Assembly: GCF_034314165.1 (NCBI RefSeq)
Contig: NZ_JAVIWK010000001.1
Location: forward strand, 4,851,001-4,915,000
DNA length: 64,000 bases
Direction of reading: 5' to 3'
DNA from: Pseudomonas sp. Bout1
Lineage (GTDB): Bacteria; Pseudomonadota; Gammaproteobacteria; Pseudomonadales; Pseudomonadaceae
In this document: one piece after another, positions 26,811 through 35,423 of the stretch
Layout: the number at the start of each line of letters is the position of its first letter
Position numbering within the stretch: position 1 is the first letter of the stretch
Notes under the pieces: generated by a model
Told to the model about the DNA's origin: nothing
The model's database searches: none
Seen by the model: only the letters and a program-made list of their open reading frames with translations
Program-made: the position numbers and the translations under genes

Positions 26811-28148
26811 TCAGCTGGCGGTGGCCAGCAGCAGGTCCTGCACCGAACGGCTTTTGCCACGGCTGCGATCATGCTCGTACAGCGACGCGGCAATCTCGTC
26901 GGCACGAATCGGCAAAATCGACAGCAAGGTGTCACTCAAGCCATGGCTGGCCTGGCTGAAGCCCTGCATGTAGATGCCGGCCTTGCAGCGCTCGTCGGTG
27001 ACGATGCGGTAGTCGCGGCTGACCTCGAAGTCGCCCATGTAGTCTGCCAACGGGGCCAGCAACTGGCGGTGCATCTGGCGCTCATACCCGGTGGCCAGCA
27101 CGACTGCATCGTAGTGGTTGAGGCTGGTTTCGCCGGTGGCGTTGTTGCGCAGCGCCAACTCGACACCCAACGGCCCGGCCGTGGCTTTTTCCACGGTGGT
27201 CAGGGTGCGGAACGCGTGACGGGCAATACCGGAGACTTTCTGCCGGTAGAAGATCCCGTAGATGCGCTCGATCAGGTCCAGGTCCACCACCGAGTAGTTG
27301 GTGTTGTGGTACTCGTTGACCAGGCGCTCGCGCTCACTGCCGTTCTGCTGGAACACCAGGTCGGTAAATTCCGGCGAGAACACTTCGTTGACGAACGGGC
27401 TGTCATCGGCAGGCTTGAGGGCCGAGCCGCGCAGGATCATGTCGACCTGCACCGACGGGAAGCTGTCGTTGAGGTCGATAAAGGCTTCGGCCGCGCTCTG
27501 GCCACCCCCGATGATCGCGATGCGCATCGGCTTGCCGTCGACACACGGTTGCTGGGCCATGCGCTCCAGGTACTGGGAGTGATGGAACACCCGCCCATCA
27601 TCCTTGAGCCCCTTGAACGAGGCCGGAATACGCGGCGTACCACCGGCACTGACCACCACCGAACGGGTGGTGCGAACGTGCTGCTCACCCTGGGCATCCC
27701 GGGAGATCACCCGCAGCGCCTCGACCTGCTGCTGATGCAGGATCGGCTCGATGGCCAGCACTTCCTCGCCGTAACGGCTCTGGGCCTGGAACTGCGCGCA
27801 AACCCAACGCAGGTAGTCGTTGTACTCCATGCGGCACGGATAAAAGGTGCCCAGGTTGATGAAGTCCACCAGGCGCCCGTGGGCTTTCAGATAATTGACG
27901 AACGAATACGGGCTGGTGGGATTGCGCAGGGTCACCAGGTCCTTGAGGAAGGAGATCTGCAATTCACTCTGGGTCACCAGGGTGTTGCCGTGCCAGCGGT
28001 AGTCGGCCTGCTTGTCGAGGAACAGCACGTCCAGTTTGCCCTGGGCTTTCTCGCGTTCCTGCAGGGCGATGGCCAGCGCCAGGTTCGAAGGGCCGAAACC
28101 GATACCGATCAGGTCGTGAACGGCGGGCGATGCAATTGCCTGTGTCAT
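26811..28148 (-). CDS. pvdA: L-ornithine N5-monooxygenase PvdA
   Basis: A 445-aa flavin monooxygenase that hydroxylates ornithine for the pyoverdine side chains. The FAD site GIGFGPSNLALA is near residue 15, the substrate region GNTLVTQSELQISFLKDLVTLRNPTSPYSF near 54-83, NADPH site IIGGGQSAAEAF near 212, and the C-terminal ATGYERQM near 355. The start at 28148 matches the usual N-terminus (MTQAIASPAVHDL). A PvdS box lies 91 bases upstream. Its product is needed for the cyclo-hydroxyornithine predicted at the end of the peptide. Confidence 0.96.
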   Translation of the reverse strand: MTQAIASPAVHDLIGIGFGPSNLALAIALQEREKAQGKLDVLFLDKQADYRWHGNTLVTQSELQISFLKDLVTLRNPTSPYSFVNYLKAHGRLVDFINLGTFYPCRMEYNDYLRWVCAQFQAQSRYGEEVLAIEPILHQQQVEALRVISRDAQGEQHVRTTRSVVVSAGGTPRIPASFKGLKDDGRVFHHSQYLERMAQQPCVDGKPMRIAIIGGGQSAAEAFIDLNDSFPSVQVDMILRGSALKPADDSPFVNEVFSPEFTDLVFQQNGSERERLVNEYHNTNYSVVDLDLIERIYGIFYRQKVSGIARHAFRTLTTVEKATAGPLGVELALRNNATGETSLNHYDAVVLATGYERQMHRQLLAPLADYMGDFEVSRDYRIVTDERCKAGIYMQGFSQASHGLSDTLLSILPIRADEIAASLYEHDRSRGKSRSVQDLLLATAS

Positions 28149-28238
28149 TCCAGTGTCCTCTGGATAAGCCCCGTGGCAGTGGGGCGGGAAAGCCTCAGAG
28201 ACCTGAAGGCACAGCAACAGGTCGTGTGTTGATAGGAG

Positions 28239-28262
28239 ACGAGGACAATGAAATAAAATTTA
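28239..28262 (-). promoter_or_regulatory. Iron-starvation (PvdS) box for pvdA
   Basis: On the minus strand it reads TAAAT, 16 bases, CGT, the full consensus for the ECF sigma factor PvdS. It sits between fpvI and pvdA and directs pvdA transcription under iron limitation. Confidence 0.88.
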
Positions 28263-28275
28263 GCTATCGCTGGAC

Positions 28276-28758
28276 TCAGTGCACATCCCACTCACGAATG
28301 CGCGCCCGGCAATGCTTCATGGCATTGACGATGTGTTTTTCCACCAGCGCGCGGGAAATACTCAGGCGCTCGGCGATTTGCGGGTGGGACAGACCGTCAA
28401 GCTTGCGCAGCAGGAAACTGTCACGGCAGAGCGCCGGCAGTTCGGCCAGTGCGCGCTCAAGCATCTCCAGGCGCTGCCCGTGGTCCAGGCTGTGGTGGGG
28501 CGAGGAAAGCGAAAAGCGCTCCTCGCTGTCGAGTACTTCCAGGGGTTCATCCTGGCGCAGGGCGTTGCGCCGATGACCGTCGATCACCAGGTTGAGCGCC
28601 GTGCGATAGAGAAACGCCCGAGGCTGGTCGATCGGGACCTCACTGGCGCGCCCCAGCACCCGCACATAAGCGTCATGCACCACATCTTCGGCCACCTGAC
28701 GGTTGCCCAGCTTGGCGTTGAGGAAACACACCAGCTCGCGATAGTAGTTTTCCAACAT
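28276..28758 (-). CDS. fpvI: ECF sigma factor FpvI
   Basis: A 160-aa iron-starvation sigma factor. Region 2 is at about residues 8-75 (AEDVVHDAYVRVL, then PRAFLYRTALNLVIDGHRR). Region 4 is at about 105-155 with the helix-turn-helix DGLSHPQIAERLSISRALVEKHIVNAMKHC. The start at 28758 gives MLENYYRELVCFLN, aligned with FpvI of P. aeruginosa; the open frame is longer but upstream residues look untranslated. FpvI drives fpvA expression after pyoverdine signalling. Its usual anti-sigma partner gene fpvR is absent from the adjacent 269 bases. A Fur-like site lies upstream. Confidence 0.88.
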   Translation of the reverse strand: MLENYYRELVCFLNAKLGNRQVAEDVVHDAYVRVLGRASEVPIDQPRAFLYRTALNLVIDGHRRNALRQDEPLEVLDSEERFSLSSPHHSLDHGQRLEMLERALAELPALCRDSFLLRKLDGLSHPQIAERLSISRALVEKHIVNAMKHCRARIREWDVH

Positions 28759-28859
28759 GACTCCCGACCGCCTGAAGGCGGCATTAGGTCCTTTGATTAC
28801 GAAGATAACGGCCGATTCGGTGATGCAGCTCGATGATGGCAGTTTGAGGTGCGTGTAAT

Positions 28860-28874
28860 TTATAGTAATTCTCA
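28860..28874 (-). promoter_or_regulatory. Putative Fur box upstream of fpvI
   Basis: On the minus strand TGAGAATTACTATAA matches 11 of 15 positions of the TGATAATnATTATCA Fur core. It is about 100 bases before fpvI in an AT-rich stretch, consistent with iron repression of fpvI. Confidence 0.5.
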
Positions 28875-28949
28875 TCTAGTTTTAAACAAGACTTGCAACG
28901 CCGGCCAATTATTTTGCCTGACACACCTGTAACGGCATATGTAACGGCC

Positions 28950-28973
28950 TAAATCCCCGGACAATGTCCTCGT
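28950..28973 (+). promoter_or_regulatory. Iron-starvation (PvdS) box for pvdR
   Basis: TAAAT, 16 bases, CGT, located 54 bases before the pvdR start codon. The inner bases (CAATGTCCT) resemble those of the pvdA box. Confidence 0.88.
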
Positions 28974-29027
28974 CTACCAGTCAGCTTCCCGCTCCTGCGG
29001 GCCGATCTTTCCTGGCTGGAACTCTGC

Positions 29028-30200
29028 ATGAAACGTCCTCGACCTGCCCGACGCGCCCTGCTTGTGGTCGCGTGCCTGATCCCCGTCATCGCTTTAGCTG
29101 CCTGGCAGGTCTTGCCGCCGGGCCGGGACAAGCTGGCGACCGTCACTGTGACGCGTGGCGATATCGAAAGCAGCGTCACGGCCCTGGGTACCCTGCAACC
29201 CCGGCGCTACGTCGACGTGGGCGCCCAGGCGTCCGGACAGATCCAGAAGATTCACGTAGAGGCCGGTGCCCAGGTCAAGGAAGGCCAACTGTTGGTAGAG
29301 ATCGACCCCTCGACGCAAAAAGCCAGGCTCGACGCGAGCCGCTTTGCCATCGAGAACCTGCAGGCCCAGTTGCAGGAGCAGCGCGCGCAGCACGAACTGG
29401 CTCGCCAGAAGTACCAGCGCCAGCAGCGCCTGGAGGCCGATAACGCCACCCGTGAAGAAGACGTGCAAACCGCCAAAGCCGAACTGAGCGCCACCCAGGC
29501 GCGGGTCGACATGTTCCTGGCGCAGATCCGCCAGGCCAAGGCCAGCCTGCGCAGTGACGAGGCAGAGTTGGGCTACACGCGCATTTATGCGCCGATGAGC
29601 GGCACCGTGGTCGCAGTGGACGCCCGGGAAGGCCAGACCCTTAACGCCCAGCAGCAAACGCCGCTGATCCTGCGGATCGCCAAGCTTTCGCCGATGACCG
29701 TATGGGCCGAAGTGTCGGAAGCGGATATCGGCCATGTCAAACCCGGCATGACCGCCTACTTCACCACCTTGAGCGGCGGTGGGCGGCGCTGGACCAGCAC
29801 CGTACGGCAGATTTTGCCGATCCCGCCCAAGCCGCTCAACGAAACCAGCCAGGGCGGTGGCAGCCCTAGCAGCGCCAGCAAAAACGGTACCGGGCGAGTG
29901 GTGCTATACACGGTGCTGCTGGACGTCGACAACACCGATAACGCCTTGATGGCGGAAATGACCACCCAGGTATTCTTCGTCGCGGGCCAGGCCAGGGACA
30001 CCCTGACCGCGCCGGTCGCCGCCCTGCAAGGACGCCTCGGCGCCGACCGACAGATTGCCCGCGTGGTGGCGAAAAACGGCAGCATTGAACAGCGCGAAAT
30101 TCGCCTGGGCCTCAGCGACCGCCTGCGAGTCCAGGTGCTGGAAGGCCTGGACGAAGGCGATCACCTGCTGATCGGCCCGGCCGATGGCAGCGGGGGTTGA
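29028..30200 (+). CDS. pvdR: PvdR, MacA-type periplasmic adaptor of the pyoverdine efflux pump
   Basis: A 390-aa membrane fusion protein. One N-terminal membrane helix (about residues 9-27) is followed by a lipoyl half-motif (GAQASGQIQKIHVEAGAQVKEGQLLVEID), a long coiled-coil hairpin (about 100-175), the second lipoyl half (YAPMSGTVVAVDAREGQTL) and beta-barrel regions. It links the ABC transporter PvdT with the outer membrane channel OpmQ for secretion and recycling of pyoverdine. It abuts pvdT directly and starts behind a PvdS box. Confidence 0.94.
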   Translation: MKRPRPARRALLVVACLIPVIALAAWQVLPPGRDKLATVTVTRGDIESSVTALGTLQPRRYVDVGAQASGQIQKIHVEAGAQVKEGQLLVEIDPSTQKARLDASRFAIENLQAQLQEQRAQHELARQKYQRQQRLEADNATREEDVQTAKAELSATQARVDMFLAQIRQAKASLRSDEAELGYTRIYAPMSGTVVAVDAREGQTLNAQQQTPLILRIAKLSPMTVWAEVSEADIGHVKPGMTAYFTTLSGGGRRWTSTVRQILPIPPKPLNETSQGGGSPSSASKNGTGRVVLYTVLLDVDNTDNALMAEMTTQVFFVAGQARDTLTAPVAALQGRLGADRQIARVVAKNGSIEQREIRLGLSDRLRVQVLEGLDEGDHLLIGPADGSGG

Positions 30201-32174
30201 ATGTCGACCCCACTGATCGAACTCAAGGGTATCCGCAAATCCTACGGCGGCGGCGACACGCCACAGGTTGATGTGCTGCGCGGCATCGACCTGGCGATCC
30301 ATGCCGGAGAATTCGTGGCGATTGTCGGCGCCTCGGGCTCCGGCAAATCCACGCTGATGAACATCCTCGGCTGCCTCGACCGCCCCACCGAGGGCGACTA
30401 CCTGTTCGCCGGGGAAAACGTCGCCCGACTGGGCAGCGATGAACTCGCCTGGCTGCGCCGCGAGGCGTTCGGTTTCGTGTTCCAGGGCTATCACCTGATC
30501 CCTTCCGGCTCGGCCCAGGAAAACGTCGAGATGCCGGCGATCTATGCCGGCATCAGCGCCGCCGAACGCCATGCCCGCGCCAAGGCCCTGCTGACGCGCC
30601 TGGGCCTGGCCGAGCGTACCGCCAACCGCCCGCACCAGCTTTCCGGCGGCCAGCAGCAGCGGGTCTCGATTGCCCGGGCGTTGATGAACGGCGGGCATAT
30701 CATCCTCGCCGACGAACCTACCGGCGCCCTCGACAGCCACAGTGGCGCCGAGGTCATGACCCTGCTGGACGAACTGGCCAGCCAGGGCCATGTGGTGATC
30801 CTGATCACACACGACCGCGAAGTGGCGGCGCGGGCCAACCGCATCATCGAGATACGCGACGGGCTGATTATCAGTGACAGCGCCCGTGACAAGCCCGATG
30901 CCGGGCCCGGCGCCAATCCCGGCGCCCTGCAAGCGGTGGATCTGCGCAAGCGCCTGAGCGAAGGCGCCGAGGCCACCGGTGCCTGGAAAGGTGAACTGCT
31001 CGATGCCCTGCACGCCGCCTGGCGGGTGATGTGGATCAACCGTTTTCGTACCGCGCTGACGCTGCTCGGGATCATCATCGGTGTTGCGTCAGTGGTGGTG
31101 ATGCTCGCGGTCGGCGAAGGCAGTAAACGTCAGGTCATGGCACAAATGGGCGCGTTCGGCTCCAATATCATTTACCTCAGCGGTTCGGCGCCCAACCCGC
31201 GCACGCCGGCGGGGATCGTCACCCTCGACGACGTCCACGCACTCGCCAGCCTGCCACAAGTACAGCGGATCATGCCGGTCAACGGCGCCGAGGCCGGCGT
31301 GCGTTTCGGCAATGCCGACCATTTGAGTTACGTCGGCGGTAACGACACCAACTTCCCGGCGATCTTCAATTGGCCAGTGGTCGAGGGCAGCTACTTCACC
31401 GAAGACGACGAGCGCAATGCAGCAGCGGTTGCGGTGATCGGCCACAAGGTACGCACCAAACTGCTCAAGGATGTCGCCCACCCCATCGGCCAGTACATCC
31501 TGATCGAGAATGTGCCATTTCAGGTGGTCGGTGTCCTCGCGGAAAAAGGCGCCAGCTCCGGAGATTCGGACAGCGACAACCGTATCGCCATACCGTACTC
31601 GGCCGCCAGCCTCCGACTGTTCGGCACACGCAATCCGGAGTACGTGGCCATCGCGGCAGCAGATGCGCGCAAGGTCAAGGATGCGGAGCACGCCATCGAG
31701 CAATTGATGCTGCGCCTGCACAACGATAAGCATGACTTTCAATTGACCAACAACGCCGCGATGATCCAGGCCGAGGCACGCACCCAGAACACCCTGTCGC
31801 TGATGCTCGGCTCGATTGCCGCGATCTCGCTGTTGGTAGGCGGCATCGGCGTGATGAACATCATGCTCATGACCGTGCGCGAGCGCACTCGCGAGATCGG
31901 CATTCGCATGGCCACTGGCGCTCGCCAGCGCGACATCCTGCGACAATTCCTGACCGAGGCCGTGATGTTGTCGGTGGTCGGCGGTATTGCCGGGATCGCC
32001 CTGGCGTTGATCGTCGGCGGCGTGCTGATTCTCAGCGAAGTCGCCGTGGCATTTTCCTTGATGGCGGTTCTCGGCGCCTTCAGCTGCGCGCTGGTGACCG
32101 GCGTTGTCTTCGGCTTCATGCCCGCCCGCAAAGCCGCCCGGCTCGACCCGGTCACGGCCCTTACCAGTGAATGA
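30201..32174 (+). CDS. pvdT: PvdT, MacB-type ABC transporter of the pyoverdine efflux pump
   Basis: A 657-aa fusion of an ATPase and membrane domain. The N-terminal ATPase has Walker [10 protein letters not shown] near residue 43, the signature [16 protein letters not shown] near 148 and Walker [14 protein letters not shown] near 170. A membrane helix near 280 leads to the periplasmic MacB core, and three helices close the protein (from about 535). It drives PvdR and OpmQ in moving pyoverdine from periplasm to outside. It sits between pvdR and opmQ in one operon. Confidence 0.94.
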   Translation: MSTPLIELKGIRKSYGGGDTPQVDVLRGIDLAIHAGEFVAIVGASGSGKSTLMNILGCLDRPTEGDYLFAGENVARLGSDELAWLRREAFGFVFQGYHLIPSGSAQENVEMPAIYAGISAAERHARAKALLTRLGLAERTANRPHQLSGGQQQRVSIARALMNGGHIILADEPTGALDSHSGAEVMTLLDELASQGHVVILITHDREVAARANRIIEIRDGLIISDSARDKPDAGPGANPGALQAVDLRKRLSEGAEATGAWKGELLDALHAAWRVMWINRFRTALTLLGIIIGVASVVVMLAVGEGSKRQVMAQMGAFGSNIIYLSGSAPNPRTPAGIVTLDDVHALASLPQVQRIMPVNGAEAGVRFGNADHLSYVGGNDTNFPAIFNWPVVEGSYFTEDDERNAAAVAVIGHKVRTKLLKDVAHPIGQYILIENVPFQVVGVLAEKGASSGDSDSDNRIAIPYSAASLRLFGTRNPEYVAIAAADARKVKDAEHAIEQLMLRLHNDKHDFQLTNNAAMIQAEARTQNTLSLMLGSIAAISLLVGGIGVMNIMLMTVRERTREIGIRMATGARQRDILRQFLTEAVMLSVVGGIAGIALALIVGGVLILSEVAVAFSLMAVLGAFSCALVTGVVFGFMPARKAARLDPVTALTSE

Positions 32175-32181
32175 CAGATCT

Positions 32182-33576
32182 ATGAAACCGCGCCTCAGCC
32201 TGTTGACCGCGTGCCTGTTGCTCTGCGCCTGCGGCACGCCCGCCCAGCGCCCGGACAGCGGCGTGCAACCCCCGCCCACCTGGCAATCGCCGCACCAGGA
32301 CGATCTCGCCCGCGACGATTTGCAATGGTGGACACGATTCTCCAGCCCGCAGCTCGATGAGCTGATCAAACAGGCACAAACCGGCAGCCATGACCTGGCC
32401 GCCGCGATCGCCCGGGTGCGCCAGGCCCAGGCCGACACGGTAATTGCCGGCGGGACATTGCTGCCCGAGATCAAATCCGGTCTCAATGCCAATCGCCAGA
32501 AACTGCTGCGCGGCAATGGCTACAGCCAGTTGGACGCCGACAGCAGCAACAAGGCGGTGGACTATTTCGACGCCAACCTCAGCGCGAGCTACGAGATCGA
32601 CTTCTGGGGCGGCAATCGTGCGTCCCGCGATAGCGCGCAATTTTCCCTCCAGGCCAGTGAATTCGACCAGGCCACAGTGGAGCTGACCCTGCTCAGTGGT
32701 GTCGCCAACAGTTACGTGCAGGTTCTGTCCCTGCGCGAGCAGAGCCGGATCGCCGGGCTGAACCTGGCCAACGCCGAAAACGTTATGCGATTGGTACAGA
32801 CCCGCTTCAATGCCGGCTCTGCTACAGCCCTGGAACTGGCCCAACAGAAGAGCCTGGTGGCGGCGCAGCAACGCCAACTGCCGCTGGTCCAGCAACAGGC
32901 CCAGGACACCACGATCAGCCTCGCGGCGCTGCTCGGCCGGCCGGTACAGGACCTGCCCCGCAGCCTGGAAACCTTCGATCAACTGCAGTGGCCGCAGATT
33001 GCTGCCGGCCTGCCCAGCGATCTATTGACCCGCCGACCGGACATCGCCCGCGCCGAAGCGCAACTGGCCGCCGCCCAGGCCGATGTCACCGTCGCCCGTG
33101 CGGCCATGCTGCCCAAACTTACCCTGACCGCCAGCCTCGGCTCGGGCGCCAATCAGTTCGATGAACTGATCCGAAACCCCTTCTACAACCTCACCGCCGG
33201 GCTGGCCGCGCCGATCTTCAACAACGGTCGACTGGCTGCCGAACGCGACAAGGCCACAGCTCGCCAGGAAGAACTGCTGGAGACCTATCGCGGCGCGATC
33301 ATCAATGGTTTCGCCGACGTCGAAAAAGCCCTGAACAGCATTCGCCGCCTCGATGAGCAACGCCAGTGGCAAACCGAAGAGCTCAATCAGGCACAGAGCG
33401 CGTTCAATATCGCCCAGAGCCGCTATCAGGCTGGCGCCGAGGATCTGCTGACGGTCCTGGAAACCCAGCGCACGCTGTATGCGGCGCAGAATCTGAATGT
33501 GCAACTGCGCCTGTCACGTTTGCAGGCGAGCATCGCGTTGTACAAGGCACTCGGTGGCGGGTGGCAGACGCTGTAA
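32182..33576 (+). CDS. opmQ: OpmQ, TolC-like outer membrane lipoprotein of the pyoverdine pump
   Basis: A 464-aa outer membrane efflux protein of the NodT type. The start at 32182 gives a lipoprotein signal (MKPRLSLLTACLLLCACG) with lipobox LCAC. Two repeats of long helices and strands follow (about residues 55-250 and 270-455), including SASYEIDFWGG near 135 and PIFNNGRLAAERDKATARQEE near 345. It completes PvdRT-OpmQ. It begins seven bases after pvdT and ends before a REP hairpin that separates it from convergent pvdP. Confidence 0.93.
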   Translation: MKPRLSLLTACLLLCACGTPAQRPDSGVQPPPTWQSPHQDDLARDDLQWWTRFSSPQLDELIKQAQTGSHDLAAAIARVRQAQADTVIAGGTLLPEIKSGLNANRQKLLRGNGYSQLDADSSNKAVDYFDANLSASYEIDFWGGNRASRDSAQFSLQASEFDQATVELTLLSGVANSYVQVLSLREQSRIAGLNLANAENVMRLVQTRFNAGSATALELAQQKSLVAAQQRQLPLVQQQAQDTTISLAALLGRPVQDLPRSLETFDQLQWPQIAAGLPSDLLTRRPDIARAEAQLAAAQADVTVARAAMLPKLTLTASLGSGANQFDELIRNPFYNLTAGLAAPIFNNGRLAAERDKATARQEELLETYRGAIINGFADVEKALNSIRRLDEQRQWQTEELNQAQSAFNIAQSRYQAGAEDLLTVLETQRTLYAAQNLNVQLRLSRLQASIALYKALGGGWQTL

Positions 33577-33599
33577 GCCGCTGGCTCCTGCAAAAAAGC

Positions 33600-33619
33600 A
33601 TCGCGGGCTTGCCCGCGAT
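33600..33619. terminator. Single REP hairpin between convergent opmQ and pvdP
   Basis: ATCGCGGGCTTGCCCGCGAT is a near-perfect palindrome with a four-base loop, the core of a REP. It lies 23 bases after opmQ and six bases before the pvdP stop, and likely ends transcription from both sides. Confidence 0.6.
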
Positions 33620-33625
33620 TGAACC

Positions 33626-35245
33626 TTAGGCCGGCTCGGTCCTGGCCTTCATGTGGCGCGCGTACCACGGTCGTTGCGGCACGCGCCGGAACAACCCGGC
33701 GAGTTTTTTCTCGTCGTCGATAAAGGTGACGCGCAGCGCCAGCTTCATGGTTTCCGGGTCCATTTCCACCGACTTGCCAACCTGTAGACCCGGCGTGGTG
33801 CTGCAACCGTGAGTGGTTGGCCCCAGCCACGGATCATCGACCTCGACCCAACGCCCCGGGGCAAACCACGAAACGCCGTTGACCGTCATCCGGCTGACTT
33901 CACCCGGATGAAAGCGCTCATGCGCGCGGAACCAGTCTTCGATCCGGTCATCAATCCAGCCATGGAAATGCCAGAACACCGGATTCACATGGGATGAAAA
34001 CGGGTCACCGAGAAAGTCGTTTTCCGGCGCATACCAACGCGCCGCGAAATCCGCGGGGTCGCGAGCGAATGGTACCGGCTGGCCGTTGGATGGGTCACGT
34101 GGCACTGACGCCCAGCGCATGTGCAGCCAGTCGTGCAGACCCAGTTCCACCTCGGAGCCAAACTGCCCGAGGCTAAGCTTGGCCAGATAGGCCGGATCGC
34201 GGTAGCGCGACTCCCATACCTGGAAATTGCTCTGATAAGTCTCGGCGGTTTTGATGTCGCTGACCCATTGACTGAACGCGTCATCACCCGCGGCCAGCCA
34301 GGTCGGCGGCAGTGAAGTGCCGTCGTGGTTGTCGAAATAACGGGCAAAGCCGACACGGTCGCGAATCAGCTCCGGCTGTGGCAGCGGGAAATATTCCCAG
34401 GACGGCAGATCCTGCATCGAGCGTGCGGTGCCGAGCATGTGCCGATGCATGAAGAAGAAGTCGATTCCCGAACCGTTGCGATCCTTGCGCGGCCCACGGG
34501 CATCACGCTCCTTGTCGCGCGGCCCGGGCTGCCAGCCGATGCCACGCAGGGCATCACGCTTGTCTTCGGCCAACTTGTGCCATTTGTCCCGCGTGGCATG
34601 CCACACCTGGTGAAACAGACGGTGCTCGGGCGAAATCAGCCAGGCCAGCAGTGTCGGATTCAGTGGCGTACGCTCACGCGCCTCGGGAAACAGATGCTTG
34701 ACCGCAATAAAACGGTTGTCCTGGACCGGCAAGGCCAGCGGACGATCAAGGCGTGAGGCGCGACCACTGAGGGTACCGCTGCCGGCATTGCCGAAGTCGG
34801 CCCAGACCTCATCCAGGATCATGTCCAGTTCATAGTCGATATGGCCATTGGCCCCAATCAGGCGCCAACTGAGTTTCGCCCCATCGCCGCCGGCCAGATC
34901 GCCCAAAATTCGGTAACGTGGCGTTTCGCCGGAACGCAGACGCTCGGGCGTATCGAGAAAACCGCACACCCCACGGCCTTTCTGACCAATGTCGAGCAAC
35001 ACCTGCAACCCATTCAGCGGCAAGCCCTCAAGGCCTGCATCACGGCCTTCGAAACGAATGTCCCAAACACCGCGCAAGGCATTCGCCAGGCGCTGTCCGG
35101 CCACGTCCGCGACGTCAAACGAGGCCTCGCCGGGAGTGATCTTCGGATCCGGCTTCGTCCATTCACGATGCCCAAAATAAGCCGCAGGCACGGCGGCGCC
35201 CGTCAGCGCCAGGCCTGCCATGAACCATCGTCGAGAAATCTTCAT
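33626..35245 (-). CDS. pvdP: PvdP, periplasmic tyrosinase for pyoverdine chromophore formation
   Basis: A 539-aa exported enzyme that oxidises the Tyr of ferribactin to form the dihydropyoverdine chromophore. The start at 35245 gives a twin-arginine signal (MKISRRWFMAGLALTGAAVP); upstream in-frame starts would lie at or beyond the expected transcription start. The C-terminal tyrosinase-like half carries the copper-ligand histidines in HRLFHQVWHATRD, DFFFMHRHML and SSHVNPVFWHFHGWIDDR. It is transcribed alone from a PvdS box at 35291-35314. Confidence 0.93.
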   Translation of the reverse strand: MKISRRWFMAGLALTGAAVPAAYFGHREWTKPDPKITPGEASFDVADVAGQRLANALRGVWDIRFEGRDAGLEGLPLNGLQVLLDIGQKGRGVCGFLDTPERLRSGETPRYRILGDLAGGDGAKLSWRLIGANGHIDYELDMILDEVWADFGNAGSGTLSGRASRLDRPLALPVQDNRFIAVKHLFPEARERTPLNPTLLAWLISPEHRLFHQVWHATRDKWHKLAEDKRDALRGIGWQPGPRDKERDARGPRKDRNGSGIDFFFMHRHMLGTARSMQDLPSWEYFPLPQPELIRDRVGFARYFDNHDGTSLPPTWLAAGDDAFSQWVSDIKTAETYQSNFQVWESRYRDPAYLAKLSLGQFGSEVELGLHDWLHMRWASVPRDPSNGQPVPFARDPADFAARWYAPENDFLGDPFSSHVNPVFWHFHGWIDDRIEDWFRAHERFHPGEVSRMTVNGVSWFAPGRWVEVDDPWLGPTTHGCSTTPGLQVGKSVEMDPETMKLALRVTFIDDEKKLAGLFRRVPQRPWYARHMKARTEPA

Positions 35246-35290
35246 TGCCCTACCTGTGTCAGCCATGAAGCAGGCTTTATCCAAGCTAGA

Positions 35291-35314
35291 ACGTTTGCTG
35301 GTTACACAAATTTA
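35291..35314 (-). promoter_or_regulatory. Iron-starvation (PvdS) box for pvdP
   Basis: On the minus strand TAAAT, 16 bases, CGT. It is 46 bases before the chosen pvdP start and 25 bases from the opposing pvdM box, making a compact divergent PvdS promoter pair. Confidence 0.88.
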
Positions 35315-35338
35315 TGCGGCATGGAAAAGATCGCCGCC

Positions 35339-35362
35339 TAAATTCCTCAGCCGATGACTCGT
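35339..35362 (+). promoter_or_regulatory. Iron-starvation (PvdS) box for pvdMNO
   Basis: TAAAT, 16 bases, CGT on the plus strand, about 60 bases before pvdM. With the pvdP box it forms a back-to-back promoter. Confidence 0.88.
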
Positions 35363-35423
35363 TCATCCCAGATAGCAAAGGCCCCGCGCCTGAACCTCGA
35401 TGGCGAACCTGACCGAGATGGCA

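Noticed and set aside
28759..28875. Longer N-terminus for FpvI starting at 28875
   Set aside because: The extra 39 residues do not resemble sigma region 1 or 2 and would run through the Fur-like site and leader; the ATG at 28758 aligns with the family.
31089..32516. A 475-codon minus-strand frame across pvdT and opmQ
   Set aside because: It spans two well-supported genes and their junction. The translation is low-complexity His/Asp/Gln-rich shadow sequence.
35246..35284. Longer N-terminus for PvdP starting at 35284
   Set aside because: It would begin at or before the transcription start expected from the PvdS box and would bury the twin-arginine signal.
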